Origin: Corynebacterium sphenisci DSM 44792
GTDB taxonomy: Bacteria > Actinomycetota > Actinomycetes > Mycobacteriales > Mycobacteriaceae
DNA length: 64,000 nt
Assembly (NCBI RefSeq): GCF_001941505.1
Contig: NZ_CP009248.1
Coordinates: 744,001 to 808,000, forward strand
Direction: 5' to 3'
The notes beneath the pieces were generated by a model. The model did not search any database. It saw only the letters and a list, made by a program, of their open reading frames with translations, and was not told where the DNA came from. Position numbers and translations under genes: made by a program. Each line of letters opens with the position of its first letter. Position 1 is the stretch's first letter. Positions 42,031-50,549 of the stretch are shown in pieces.

Positions 42031-42495
42031 ATGGGCGTCAACCCCCACGACCACGCACGCGGCGGCTACCCCGAGGACGGCTTCGGCGGCCGGCAGCCGG
42101 TGGATCCCTTCGCCGCGCCGCCGCCGGCGCCGGCGACGACGGCCGGCCCGGTGATGCCGCCCCCGGTGCCCGGGGCGCCGATGTACCGCTTCACCGGCGG
42201 CGCCGGCGGCTGGCTGGTCAACTCCATCGCCGCCTTCCTCATCACCACCGTCACCCTGGGGCTCGGCACCCCCTGGGCGACGGTGCTGCTGGAGGGCTGG
42301 AAGGCCCGCAACACCTACCTCTTCGGCCATCGGCTGCGCTTCACCGGCAGCGGGCTGGGCCTGTTCGGCCAGTGGGTGAAGTGGTGGTTCCTGATCCTCA
42401 TCACCTTCGGCATCTACGCGTTCTGGGTGGTGCCGCGCTACACCGGCTGGATCGTGGAGCACCGCGCCTACGACGATCCCCGGCTGAACGGCTAG
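42031..42495 (+). CDS. DUF898-like membrane protein (154 aa)
   Basis: A Pro/Ala-rich N-terminal 50 residues precede MYRFTGGAGGWLVNSIAAFL, then ITTVTLGLGTPWATVLLEGW, KARNTYLFGHRLRFTGSG, and WVKWWFLILITFGIYAFWVV with PRYTGWIVEHRAYDD. These are the DUF898 hallmarks, with two membrane helices. The function is unknown. CAGGAAGG lies just upstream of ATG 42031, and TATGCT at 41979 is a likely -10. The last four bases overlap the convergent ADP-ribosylglycohydrolase gene. Confidence 0.75.
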   Translation: MGVNPHDHARGGYPEDGFGGRQPVDPFAAPPPAPATTAGPVMPPPVPGAPMYRFTGGAGGWLVNSIAAFLITTVTLGLGTPWATVLLEGWKARNTYLFGHRLRFTGSGLGLFGQWVKWWFLILITFGIYAFWVVPRYTGWIVEHRAYDDPRLNG

Positions 42496-43445
42496 CCGGC
42501 GGCGTCGCCGGGCAGCGCGAGCAGCCGGTCCACCAGGTCCGGCACCGCGCCGGGCCAGTACCGGCGGTGCAGCGGATGGGCCACCCCCGGGGCGCCGGCC
42601 GCCGGCCGGCAGCCCAGCACCGGGTCCACCCAGCGCACCGGCCAGGCCGCGGCGCCGAAGCGGGCGCCGAGGGCCGCCCCGGCGATGGCGGCGTTGGTGT
42701 CGGTGTCCCCGCCCAGGCCGACCACCGCCACCAGCGCCTCCTCCGGGTCCTCGGCGCCGAGCAGCGCGGCGACCGCCCCGGCCAGGGCGAGCAGCACCCA
42801 GCCGGAGTGCTCCGCGTAGCGCCCCCGGTCCCCGGCGGCGCCGGCCTCGATCGCCTCGGCGACCCGGTCGGTGGCCGCGGCGGCGCGCATCGCCGTCACC
42901 ATCGCCTCCGCATCCGCCCCGCCGATGCCGGCGACCAGCCCGGCGACGAAGGCGGCCCCGGCGTCCCGGCACACCGGGGCGGGGTGGGTCAGCGCCGCAT
43001 CGGCGCGGGCGGCGGCCATGGTGCGCGCCGGGTCCGCGCCGGGGCGGGCGCCGAAGACGCCCAGGGGGCTGACCCGCATCAGCGAGCCGTTGGCCTCGGA
43101 CCCGGTGCCGGTCACCCCGTCCAGCAGCGCGGCCCGGGTGGTGATCCCGATGTCGACGGGCCCGGTGGCCGCCCAGCGCCGGTAGCCGGCGAGGGCGGCG
43201 TCCGGGTCGTAGCGGCCCCGGTCCACCACCGCCAGGGCCAGCTCCATGGCCATCTGGGAGTCGTCGGTCGGCTGGCCGGCGATGAGGTCCCAGGTGCCGC
43301 CGTCGGCGAGATCGCGCACCCCGTCGGGGAACTCCGCGGCGATGTCCGCCGCATCCCGGAACTCCACCCGGCTGCCCAGGGAATCGCCGATGAACTGCCC
43401 CAGCAGGCAGCCCAGCGCCCGGTCCCGGATCCCCTCGTCGATCAC
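42492..43445 (-). CDS. ADP-ribosylglycohydrolase family protein (317 aa)
   Basis: GTG 43445 follows GGAGGAGAG, so the start is well placed (MIDEGIRDRALGCLLG). The metal-binding motifs are intact: GQFIGDSLGS near residue 15, QPTDDSQMAMELAL (TDD, about 60-62), and VGLGGDTDTNAAIAGALLG-type near 245 (here GGDTDTNAAIAGAALG). These enzymes remove ADP-ribose from proteins or small molecules (DraG and ADPRH types) using two Mg ions. No partner transferase is nearby. A pair of 14-base inverted repeats lies 90-180 bases upstream. Confidence 0.87.
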   Translation of the reverse strand: MIDEGIRDRALGCLLGQFIGDSLGSRVEFRDAADIAAEFPDGVRDLADGGTWDLIAGQPTDDSQMAMELALAVVDRGRYDPDAALAGYRRWAATGPVDIGITTRAALLDGVTGTGSEANGSLMRVSPLGVFGARPGADPARTMAAARADAALTHPAPVCRDAGAAFVAGLVAGIGGADAEAMVTAMRAAAATDRVAEAIEAGAAGDRGRYAEHSGWVLLALAGAVAALLGAEDPEEALVAVVGLGGDTDTNAAIAGAALGARFGAAAWPVRWVDPVLGCRPAAGAPGVAHPLHRRYWPGAVPDLVDRLLALPGDAAG

Positions 43446-43535
43446 GCCGCTCTCCTCCTCGGCTCGGGGCCGGCCCCGCGCCGGCCGATTCGCCCCGGAC
43501 GCTAGCACCGGCGCGGCACTGGCCCATCCGGTTCC

Positions 43536-43627
43536 GGGGAGCGTTCCCCGGGCGGGGCGCGACGGCCGGAGCGGCGCACGACGGCGCCGGCGCGGGGTCC
43601 CGGGGGAGGGGGCGGGGAGCATTCCCC
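43536..43627. promoter_or_regulatory. Two near-identical inverted repeats in a divergent promoter region
   Basis: GGGGAGCGTTCCCC (43536-43549) and GGGGAGCATTCCCC (43614-43627), 78 bases apart, between the divergent ADP-ribosylglycohydrolase and CAP-domain genes. They look like sites for one dimeric regulator. Confidence 0.4.
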
Positions 43628-43702
43628 GCGCGGCTTCGGGCCCCGGTCGGGGGCCGGTTATCGTGGACCCGTCCCGAAAAGACGTACGACAGGAGCATCC
43701 CC

Positions 43703-44290
43703 ATGCGACACACCCCGAAGCGCGCCCTGGTCGCCCTGGCCCTGGCCGGCGGCCTGGGCCTCGGCGCGGTCCCGGCCGCCGGCGCGCTGCCGGCCCTCCC
43801 GCTGCCCGCGCTGCCCGACCTGGCCCAGCTGCCCGGTTCCATCCAGATGGCGCCCGGCTCCGCGGAGCTGCTGCCCGGCTCGGCGACCCCCGCCCCGACG
43901 CCGACCCCGGGCATCGGCCAGCCGGTGTCCGCGCAGGCGATCATCGCCGAGACCAACGCCTTCCGGGCCCGGCACGGCCTGGCCCCGCTGAAGGCGGATC
44001 CGCGGCTGAACGCCCTGGCCGGGGACTGGTCCCGGCAGATGGCCGCCCGGGGCCGGCTCAGCCACCGGCCGAACATGCTGCAGGCCTACCCGGCCGGCAC
44101 CACCGTCGCCGCGGAGAACGTGGCGATGAACGGCCCCTCGGCGACCGCGAAGGATCTGGTGCGGCAGTGGGCGAACTCCCCGGGGCACCGGCGCAACATG
44201 CTGGATCCGCGGCTGACCCACATGGGCGCCGGTTCCGCGCGGGCCGCGGACGGGTACGTGTACGCGACCCAGAATTTCGCCCGCTACTGA
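43703..44290 (+). CDS. Secreted CAP-domain (SCP/PR1-like) protein (195 aa)
   Basis: A clear signal peptide (RALVALALAGGLGLGAVPAAGA, cut near residue 28) is followed by a Pro/Leu-rich linker and the CAP domain: IIAETNAFRARHGLAPLKAD, LNALAGDWSRQMAARGRLSH, AENVAMNG and QWANSPGHRRNMLDP. The His and Glu of the CAP pocket (LSHRP, AENV, PGHRRN) are present. These extracellular proteins bind lipids or act in the envelope; the bacterial role is not settled. A -10 (TATCGT near 43661) and the two repeats at 43536-43627 lie upstream. Confidence 0.85.
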   Translation: MRHTPKRALVALALAGGLGLGAVPAAGALPALPLPALPDLAQLPGSIQMAPGSAELLPGSATPAPTPTPGIGQPVSAQAIIAETNAFRARHGLAPLKADPRLNALAGDWSRQMAARGRLSHRPNMLQAYPAGTTVAAENVAMNGPSATAKDLVRQWANSPGHRRNMLDPRLTHMGAGSARAADGYVYATQNFARY

Positions 44291-44504
44291 GGGAAGGCTC
44301 AGCGCGGTAACGGTTCGGCAACAATGGGTCCCATGCGACACATGGGCACCATCGGCCCCAGGGGGCCCGGCGTGGATGTATCCCGCCGGGCCCCCGCGGC
44401 GATACAGTCCATGCCGGCCCGCACCAGGCCCCGTCGCCCGCACCCGGGCGAGGGGCCCCACGGCGCATCCGACGCACCCGTCCCAGCAAGAAAGCCCAGG
44501 TTCC

Positions 44505-45653
44505 ATGACGCCATTCCGCGCCACCTTGTCCACGCTCGTCATCGCGACGATGCCCTTCGCGGCGATCCCCGCCGCCGGCGCCGCCGCCGCGCCCGCGCCC
44601 GCCCCGGGCCCGGCCGAAAACGGCTCGCCCACCCAGCCGGCGACCACCCCGGTGGTGGTCGGCCCCGGCGACCCGATCCGCATCCCGGTCAAGGACGCCG
44701 AGGACATCGGCGGCGGCGTGCACGCCGGCACCGGCATGTGCTCGGCGAACATGCCCGGCACGGTCACCGACAAGGACGGCAACAAGCACCGCGTGCTGAT
44801 CACCGCCGGCCACTGCGTGGACCAGTCCGAGACCCCCGGCATGCCCTCCTTCGGCGACACCATCTACGCCCCCACCAAGGACGGCGACGTGCGGATCGGC
44901 AAGACCGGCCCCGCCCGCTTCAACGCCGGCCCCTCCGAGGACTCCACCCCGGACACGTGGCTCGACGAGATGTTCAACGGCTCCGACTGGGCCTTCATCG
45001 AGCTCGACGACAACGTGGAGACCACCTCCGTGTCCGAGTCCTTCGACGAGGACGGCGAGGTCCACGGCGAGCCCGTGGAGCTGACCGGGATCGTCGACTA
45101 CGAGGATCTCGAGCCCGGCGAGGTCAGCGTGGACAACTTCGGCAAGCCCGTGTGCACCGACGGCAACCGCACCGGCCGCCAGTGCGGCGTGCAGGTCTTC
45201 CGGGTGCGCAACGGCGTGTGGGCGGTGCTGCTGCAGCTCGACCACGGCGACTCCGGCGGGATGGCCTACGACCCCGAGTCGAAGCAGGTCATCGGCATCA
45301 ACTCGATGGCCGTCGGGCCCTTCAACCGCTTCCAGCCCGCCGATATCGCGGTGGAGGAGGCCTACGGGATCCCCGATGGCGAGGTCAACGACCACTTCGA
45401 GCCCGCCGGCAACCCGGACGGGGCGAACCGCCGCGACCAGTACCGCACCATCAACGAGGACACGGAGACCATCGAGGCCTACCGCGAGGCCAACCCGAAG
45501 CCGGAGGAGCCCGGCAAGGAGGAGTCCCCGCTGCCCATCCCGCTGCCGATCCCGCTGCCCGCGGAGGCCGTCTCGGCCACCGAGACCGCCGCGACCGTGG
45601 CCGGCAACCTCGGCTCCACCCTGGAGTTCGCCGCCGGTGAGCTGATCCGCTGA
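44505..45653 (+). CDS. Secreted trypsin-like serine protease (382 aa)
   Basis: A signal peptide ends near residue 25 (AAIPAAGAAAA). The chymotrypsin-fold triad is visible: His in LITAGHCVD, Asp in SDWAFIELDD, and Ser in HGDSGGMAYD; Cys in MCSAN, GHC and two further Cys could form disulfides. After the protease domain comes an acidic stretch (FEPAGNPDGANRR onward) and a Pro-rich SPLPIPLPIPLP linker leading to a final Ala-rich helix, a possible wall or membrane contact. Many Corynebacterium species encode such secreted S1 peptidases. A strong hairpin terminator follows. Confidence 0.87.
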   Translation: MTPFRATLSTLVIATMPFAAIPAAGAAAAPAPAPGPAENGSPTQPATTPVVVGPGDPIRIPVKDAEDIGGGVHAGTGMCSANMPGTVTDKDGNKHRVLITAGHCVDQSETPGMPSFGDTIYAPTKDGDVRIGKTGPARFNAGPSEDSTPDTWLDEMFNGSDWAFIELDDNVETTSVSESFDEDGEVHGEPVELTGIVDYEDLEPGEVSVDNFGKPVCTDGNRTGRQCGVQVFRVRNGVWAVLLQLDHGDSGGMAYDPESKQVIGINSMAVGPFNRFQPADIAVEEAYGIPDGEVNDHFEPAGNPDGANRRDQYRTINEDTETIEAYREANPKPEEPGKEESPLPIPLPIPLPAEAVSATETAATVAGNLGSTLEFAAGELIR

Positions 45654-45685
45654 CCCGGATCGCCCACCGCGCGCACCCGCCGCCC

Positions 45686-45721
45686 CGGCGCCCCGCCACC
45701 GACCCCGGTGGCGGGGCGCCG
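45686..45721. terminator. Hairpin terminator after the serine protease gene
   Basis: A 15-base-pair perfect stem CGGCGCCCCGCCACC (45686-45700) with its complement at 45707-45721, six-base loop. Confidence 0.55.
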
Positions 45722-45739
45722 GCGTGCGCGCGGGCGGCC

Positions 45740-45745
45740 TAAGCT
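45740..45745 (+). promoter_or_regulatory. -10 element of a leaderless promoter for the APC permease gene
   Basis: TAAGCT, six bases, GTG 45752, no ribosome site. It lies directly after the terminator hairpin. Confidence 0.45.
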
Positions 45746-45751
45746 GGCGGC

Positions 45752-47098
45752 GTGGAACCCTCCCTGCACCGGGGCCTCGGCGTGGTCGGCATCGTGTTCA
45801 TGGTGCTCGCCGCCGCCGCCCCGATCACCGTCGTCGCCGCGAACTTCCCCATCGTCTTCATGGAGTCCGGCTCCGCCGGGGCGCCGCTGATGGTGCTCGC
45901 CGCGGCGGTGATCCTGCTGCTGTTCTCCGTCGGCTTCACCCGGATGACCCCCGAGGTGCCCGACGCCGGGGCCTTCTACTCCTACGTGGACCGGGCGCTG
46001 GGCCGGCGGATGGGCCTGGGCACCGCCGGGGTGGCGCTGCTGTCCTACGTCCTGCTCACCGTGTCCATGACCTGCTACCTGGGGGTGCAGGCCGGCAATC
46101 TGCTGGCCGCCCTCGGCGGCCCGCATCCGCCGTGGTGGGCGGTGTCCGCGGTGATGCTCGCCGTCGTCGGGGGCCTCGGCTACCGGGACATCGAGCTCAG
46201 CGCCAGGGTGCTGGGCACCGTGCTGGTCGCGGAGCTGCTCGCCGTGGTGGCCCTGGACCTGGGGGTGCTCGCCTCCGGGCGGGAGCTGTCGGCCGTCCCC
46301 TTCTCCCCGGCGGAGGCGCTGCACGGGGCGCCGGGGCTGGGCCTGCTCTTCGCCTTCCTCGGCTTCTTCGGCTTCGAGGCCACCGCGGTGTTCCGGCACG
46401 AGGCCCGGGATCCGGAGCGCACCATCCCGCGGGCGACCTATGCCGCGGTGGGCCTCATCGGGGTGCTCTACGCGGTCTCCGCCTGGTTGGTCGCCTCCGG
46501 GCTCGGGGTGGATTCGGTGGTCGCGGCCAGTGCCGCGGATCCGGAGAACGTGGTGCTGGAGCTGGCCGGATCGGTTATCGCCCCGGTGGCCGCGGACGTG
46601 TTCCGGGTACTGGTGGTGACCTCGATGTTCGCCTGCATGCTGTCCTTCCACAACATCGTCTCCCGCTACCTGTTCACCCTGGGGGAGCGCGGGGTGCTGC
46701 CGCGGGCCCTCGGCGAGGTGCACCCGGCGCACCGGGCGCCCTCGCGGGCCTCGGCCTGGGCCTCGGCGGCGACCTCGGCGATCGTGGCGGCCTCCGCGGC
46801 GCTGGGCCTGGAGCCGGTCACCCAGATCTACACCTGGTACTCCGGCGCGGGGGCGGTGGGCGTGATCGTGATGATGACCCTGACCTGCGTGGCGGTGCTG
46901 GCCTTCTTCGGCCGGCGCGGCCCCGCGGCGTGGCTGGCCGCCCCGGCGGCGGGGGCGGCGGGCCTGGTCGCGGTGCTGGCGATCTCGGTGGCGAACCTGC
47001 CGATGCTCGCCGGCGGCGTGGCGCCCGCGGTGGGCTGCGTGGTGGCGCTGGCGGCCTGCTTCCTCGCGGGCGCGGCCGCGCCGGCGGCGCGGCGCTGA
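45752..47098 (+). CDS. APC-superfamily amino acid permease (448 aa)
   Basis: About twelve membrane helices. The APC signature is present: GLGVVGIVFMVLAAAAPITV, FTRMTPEVPDAGAFYSYVDR near helix 3, FLGFFGFEATAVFRHEARDP with the E/A/F motif of helix 6, and ERTIPRATYAAV after it. The N-terminus is short and starts with GTG 45752 under a leaderless -10. It probably imports an amino acid or amine with protons or sodium; the substrate is unknown. It is convergent with the SDR gene ending at 47121. Confidence 0.85.
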   Translation: MEPSLHRGLGVVGIVFMVLAAAAPITVVAANFPIVFMESGSAGAPLMVLAAAVILLLFSVGFTRMTPEVPDAGAFYSYVDRALGRRMGLGTAGVALLSYVLLTVSMTCYLGVQAGNLLAALGGPHPPWWAVSAVMLAVVGGLGYRDIELSARVLGTVLVAELLAVVALDLGVLASGRELSAVPFSPAEALHGAPGLGLLFAFLGFFGFEATAVFRHEARDPERTIPRATYAAVGLIGVLYAVSAWLVASGLGVDSVVAASAADPENVVLELAGSVIAPVAADVFRVLVVTSMFACMLSFHNIVSRYLFTLGERGVLPRALGEVHPAHRAPSRASAWASAATSAIVAASAALGLEPVTQIYTWYSGAGAVGVIVMMTLTCVAVLAFFGRRGPAAWLAAPAAGAAGLVAVLAISVANLPMLAGGVAPAVGCVVALAACFLAGAAAPAARR

Positions 47099-47120
47099 AC
47101 CGCGCCCGCCGCGGGCGGGC

Positions 47121-47948
47121 TCAGCGCTCGGCGGGGAACTTCCGGCGCATCAGCGCCCGGGCGCCGACCATGGACAGCCGCTGCACCAGCAGGTACGCCG
47201 GGCGCGCGAAGCGCTTGGAGTACCAGGTGAAGGTCGCCGCGGCATCGGGGGTGACCACCACCCGCCGGCGCTCGATGGCGGCCATCGCCCGGTCGGCGAC
47301 GGCGTCGACGGTGAGCCAGGTCCGGGTCATCAGGATCCGGGCCACGTAGTTCACCGGCTCATCGTCGGTGGCCAGGGAGTGCACCAGCGGGGTGCGGAAG
47401 AACTGGGGGCAGATGGTGGTCGCGGAGATGCCCCGGTGGGAGAGCTCATGGTGCAGGGTCTCGCCGATGGCCACGGTGGCCGCCTTGGTGGCGTTGTAGG
47501 TGGCCATGAAGCCGGGGTGGATGAGCCCCATCACCGAGGAGGTGATCGCGATCCGGCCCCCGTCGGCGAGTTTCGGGGCCATGGTGCGCGCGCCGCGGAC
47601 CACGCCGAGCATGTTGATGTCCACCACCCGTTGCCAGGTCTCCATGGACACCGTCTCGATCCGGCCGCCCACGGCGACCCCGGCGTTGAGCACCAGCACG
47701 TCGAGGGAGTCGATCTCCTCGGCGGCGGCGGCCCAGTCGGCGTCGGAGGTGACGTCCAGCCTGCGGTACTCCACCGCCGAGCCGAGGGCGGCGACCTCCG
47801 CCGGGGCGGTGTCGTGCAGATCGGCGACGATGACCCGGTCACCGCGTTCGACGAAGCGGGTGGTCAGGGCCAGGCCGAGACCGGAGGCGCCCCCGGTGAT
47901 GAGGACCCTCTGGCCGCGCGGCATGCGTTTTCCGATGCGGGGGAACAT
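47121..47948 (-). CDS. SDR-family oxidoreductase, paralogue of 52619-53467 (275 aa)
   Basis: Classical SDR: VLITGGASGLGLAL (about 15-28), LVLNAGVAVGG in place of NNAG, ITSSVMG, and the catalytic YNATKAATVAIGE (Tyr and Lys present). The C-terminal 50 residues are basic and hydrophobic (FARPAYLLVQRLSMVG), which suggests membrane association. It closely resembles the SDR at 52619-53467 in order of motifs and text, so they are paralogues flanking the sugar importer. ATG 47948 lies six bases after TAGGAT on the minus strand (leaderless). Substrate unknown. Confidence 0.88.
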   Translation of the reverse strand: MFPRIGKRMPRGQRVLITGGASGLGLALTTRFVERGDRVIVADLHDTAPAEVAALGSAVEYRRLDVTSDADWAAAAEEIDSLDVLVLNAGVAVGGRIETVSMETWQRVVDINMLGVVRGARTMAPKLADGGRIAITSSVMGLIHPGFMATYNATKAATVAIGETLHHELSHRGISATTICPQFFRTPLVHSLATDDEPVNYVARILMTRTWLTVDAVADRAMAAIERRRVVVTPDAAATFTWYSKRFARPAYLLVQRLSMVGARALMRRKFPAER

Positions 47949-47954
47949 GCGCCG

Positions 47955-47960
47955 ATCCTA
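47955..47960 (-). promoter_or_regulatory. -10 element of a leaderless promoter for the SDR gene
   Basis: TAGGAT on the minus strand, six bases before ATG 47948. Confidence 0.45.
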
Positions 47961-48036
47961 CGTCCGCCCAGCGTGGGACGGGTGCGCTTGGTGCCACGGG
48001 GGTGATCCCGGCCCCCCGATCGCGGGTATCCGGACG

Positions 48037-48085
48037 GTGATTCGGTGATACCCTCGGATGTCGGCTGAATCACATACACCGAATC
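48037..48085. promoter_or_regulatory. Inverted repeats upstream of the trehalose-type importer operon
   Basis: GATTCGGTG (48039-48047) and CACCGAATC (48077-48085) are exact inverted copies 38 bases apart. GTGATTC (48037-48043) and GAATCAC (48067-48073) form a second overlapping pair. Together they could be sites for a regulator of the operon starting at 48133. Confidence 0.4.
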
Positions 48086-48132
48086 GTCGTGGCCCGTTGC
48101 CCGGCAAGGGGCCGAAAAGGAGCTGATGCCCC

Positions 48133-49524
48133 ATGACGCGCTCCCCCCGCGCATCCCGCGCGGGCCGCCCCCGCCGCACCGCGGCCCTGATCCTCTCCCT
48201 GGCCCTGGCCGCCGCGCCGCTGGCCGGCTGCGGCGCCGAGGACGCCGGGCCGGTGACCCTGCGCTTCATGGGTCCCGCCGACGGCGTGGACCAGTACACC
48301 GAGGCCGCGCAGCGCTGCACCGAGGCCTCCGGCGGCCGCTACCGCATCGACTACGACATCTCCGCCAAGCAGACCGACGACCAGCGCCTGCAGCTGGCCC
48401 GCCGGATCGTCGGCGGGGACGACTCCTTCGACATCATGGGCCTGGACGTGACCTGGACCCCCGAGTTCGCCGAGGCCGGCTGGGCGCTGCCGCTGCCCGA
48501 GGACCTCGCCGCCGACGTCCGGGAGGGCACCATGAGCGGTCCGCTGGAGACCGCCACCTGGGACGACACCCTCTACGCGGCGCCGCTGAACACCAACACC
48601 CAGCTGCTCTGGTACCGCAAGTCGCTCATGCCCGGCGGGGAGGCCCCGCGCACCTGGCCGGAGCTGGTCGCCCTCGGCGACCGGCTGCACGAGGAGGGCA
48701 GGCCCTCCTACGCGGGGGTGCAGGCCGCCCAGTTCGAGGGCGTGGTGGTCTGGTTCAACTCCCTGGTGGAATCCGCCGGCGGCTCCATCATCGGCGAGGA
48801 CGGGCGCACCGTCACCCTCGGCGAGACCGACGCCGCACGCGATGCGCTCGAGGTCATGCGCGATCTCGGCACCACGCCGGCCAAGGACCCGTCGTTCTCC
48901 CAGCTCGACGAGAACCAGGCCCGGCTGGCCTTCGACCGCGGGGACGCCTTCATGCAGGTCAACTACCCCTTCGTCTACGCGGGGGTGAAGGAGAAGGCCG
49001 AGGACGGCGACGCCCGCGCGCAGGAGGTCTACGAGGACCTGGGCTGGGCGCCGTACCCGGCGATGCGGGAGGGCGAGCCCGCGAAGGTGACCATCGGCGG
49101 GCTGAACATCGCGGTGCCCTCGACCTCGCGGCACCCCGAGCTCGCCTTCGAGGCGGTGCGGTGCCTGCGCGATGAGGAGAACCAGCTCAACAACGCGCTC
49201 ACCGGCGGGCTGCCGCCCACCCTGACCCGCCTCTACACCGAGCCCACCGAGGAGTTCACCCGCGAATACCCCTTCTACCGGGAGATCTTCGAATCCCTGA
49301 ACAAGCTCGACCCGGCGGAGCTGGGCGAGGAGGAGCGGGCGCTGCTGCCCGAGCCGCGCCGTGTCGGCGTGGCCGTGCGCGCGCAGTCGCCGGCCTACCA
49401 GTCGGTGTCCATCCTGCTGGCCTCCCGGCTCAGCCCCCCGGAGGAGATCGACCCCGCCGAGCTGGTGGGGACCCTGCGCGAGGAAATCGCCCGCGCCGTC
49501 GATTCGGAAGGACTGGTGCCCTGA
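48133..49524 (+). CDS. lpqY: Sugar ABC transporter substrate-binding lipoprotein, LpqY-like
   Basis: 463 residues with an Arg-rich start, a lipoprotein signal and lipobox LAGC (Cys 33). The mature part is an extracellular solute-binding protein of family 1: VTLRFMGPADGVDQY, FDIMGLDVTWTPEFAEAGW, then YAAPLNTNTQLLWYRKSLM and GGLNIAVPSTSRHPELAF. The gene order lipoprotein, permease, permease, MsmK-like ATPase is that of mycobacterial lpqY-sugABC, the trehalose importer that recycles trehalose released during mycolate transfer. Trehalose is inferred from context and overall resemblance, not proved. AAGGAG precedes ATG 48133. The stop overlaps the next start (TGATG). Confidence 0.75.
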   Translation: MTRSPRASRAGRPRRTAALILSLALAAAPLAGCGAEDAGPVTLRFMGPADGVDQYTEAAQRCTEASGGRYRIDYDISAKQTDDQRLQLARRIVGGDDSFDIMGLDVTWTPEFAEAGWALPLPEDLAADVREGTMSGPLETATWDDTLYAAPLNTNTQLLWYRKSLMPGGEAPRTWPELVALGDRLHEEGRPSYAGVQAAQFEGVVVWFNSLVESAGGSIIGEDGRTVTLGETDAARDALEVMRDLGTTPAKDPSFSQLDENQARLAFDRGDAFMQVNYPFVYAGVKEKAEDGDARAQEVYEDLGWAPYPAMREGEPAKVTIGGLNIAVPSTSRHPELAFEAVRCLRDEENQLNNALTGGLPPTLTRLYTEPTEEFTREYPFYREIFESLNKLDPAELGEEERALLPEPRRVGVAVRAQSPAYQSVSILLASRLSPPEEIDPAELVGTLREEIARAVDSEGLVP

Positions 49525-50543
49525 TGACCGCACGTGACGACGCCGCCGCGCGGGGGACGCGCGCGGCCGGCCCGACCGCCCCGAGCCCCGCCCCGGAACC
49601 CGCCGGGGCGACCGCCGTGGCCCGCCGCGAGGCGGCGGCGCCCGCCCCGGAGAGGGGGCGGCGCCACGAGACCGACCGGGCCCGCTCCGAGCGCCGGCTC
49701 GGGCTCACCCTGGTCGCGCCCGCGGTGGTGCTCATGCTGCTGGTGACCGCCTACCCCATCCTCTACGCGGTGTGGCTGTCCATGCAGCGCTACGACCTGC
49801 GCTTCCCCGCGGACCGGGAGTTCGTGGGCCTGTCCAACTACGCCGCGGTGCTCAGCTCCCCCTACTGGTGGGAGGCCCTGGGCGTCACCGCCTTCATCAC
49901 CGTGGTCTCGGTGGCCTTCGAGCTGGTGCTCGGCCTGGCCATCGCCATGGTGATGCACCGGGCGATCTTCGGCCGCGGGGTGGTGCGCACCGTGGTGCTG
50001 GTGCCCTACGGCATCGTCACCGTGGCCGCGGCCTACTCCTGGAACTACGCCTGGACCCCGGGCACCGGCTACCTGGCGAACCTGCTGCCGGACGGCTCCG
50101 CGCCCCTGACCGAGCAGTGGCCCTCGATCCTCATCATCGTCGGCGCGGAGGTGTGGAAGACCACCCCGTTCATGGCGCTGCTGCTGCTCGCGGGCCTGGC
50201 CCTGGTGCCCGATGACGTGCTGCGCGCCGCGGAGCTCGACGGGGCCGGCTTCTGGCAGCGGCTGTTCAAGATCACGCTGCCGCTGATGAAGTCCTCCATC
50301 GTGGTGGCCCTGCTGTTCCGCACCCTGGACGCGTTCCGGGTGTTCGACAACATCTACATCCTCACCAAGGGCAACAACGGCACCGGCTCGGTGTCCATCC
50401 TCGGCTACGACAACCTGTTCAAGGCGTTCAACCTGGGCATCGGATCGGCGATTTCGGTGCTGATCTTCCTGTGCGTGGCCGTCATCGCATTCGTCTTCGT
50501 CAAGGGGCTCGGCGCCTCCTCGCCGGGCTCGGGGAAGGACTGA
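49524..50543 (+). CDS. sugA: Sugar ABC transporter permease, SugA-like
   Basis: 339 residues. A long hydrophilic N-terminal part (about 60 residues, Ala/Arg-rich) precedes six membrane helices, the first being LGLTLVAPAVVLMLLVTAYP. The MalF-type coupling loop EAA motif is seen as ELDGAGFWQRLFKITLPLMK. FRTLDAFRVFDNIYILTKGN also fits sugar permeases of this group. It starts at the A of the lipoprotein stop (TGATG), so translation is coupled. With SugB it forms the membrane channel of the importer. Confidence 0.82.
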   Translation: MTARDDAAARGTRAAGPTAPSPAPEPAGATAVARREAAAPAPERGRRHETDRARSERRLGLTLVAPAVVLMLLVTAYPILYAVWLSMQRYDLRFPADREFVGLSNYAAVLSSPYWWEALGVTAFITVVSVAFELVLGLAIAMVMHRAIFGRGVVRTVVLVPYGIVTVAAAYSWNYAWTPGTGYLANLLPDGSAPLTEQWPSILIIVGAEVWKTTPFMALLLLAGLALVPDDVLRAAELDGAGFWQRLFKITLPLMKSSIVVALLFRTLDAFRVFDNIYILTKGNNGTGSVSILGYDNLFKAFNLGIGSAISVLIFLCVAVIAFVFVKGLGASSPGSGKD

Positions 50544-50549
50544 TCAGCC

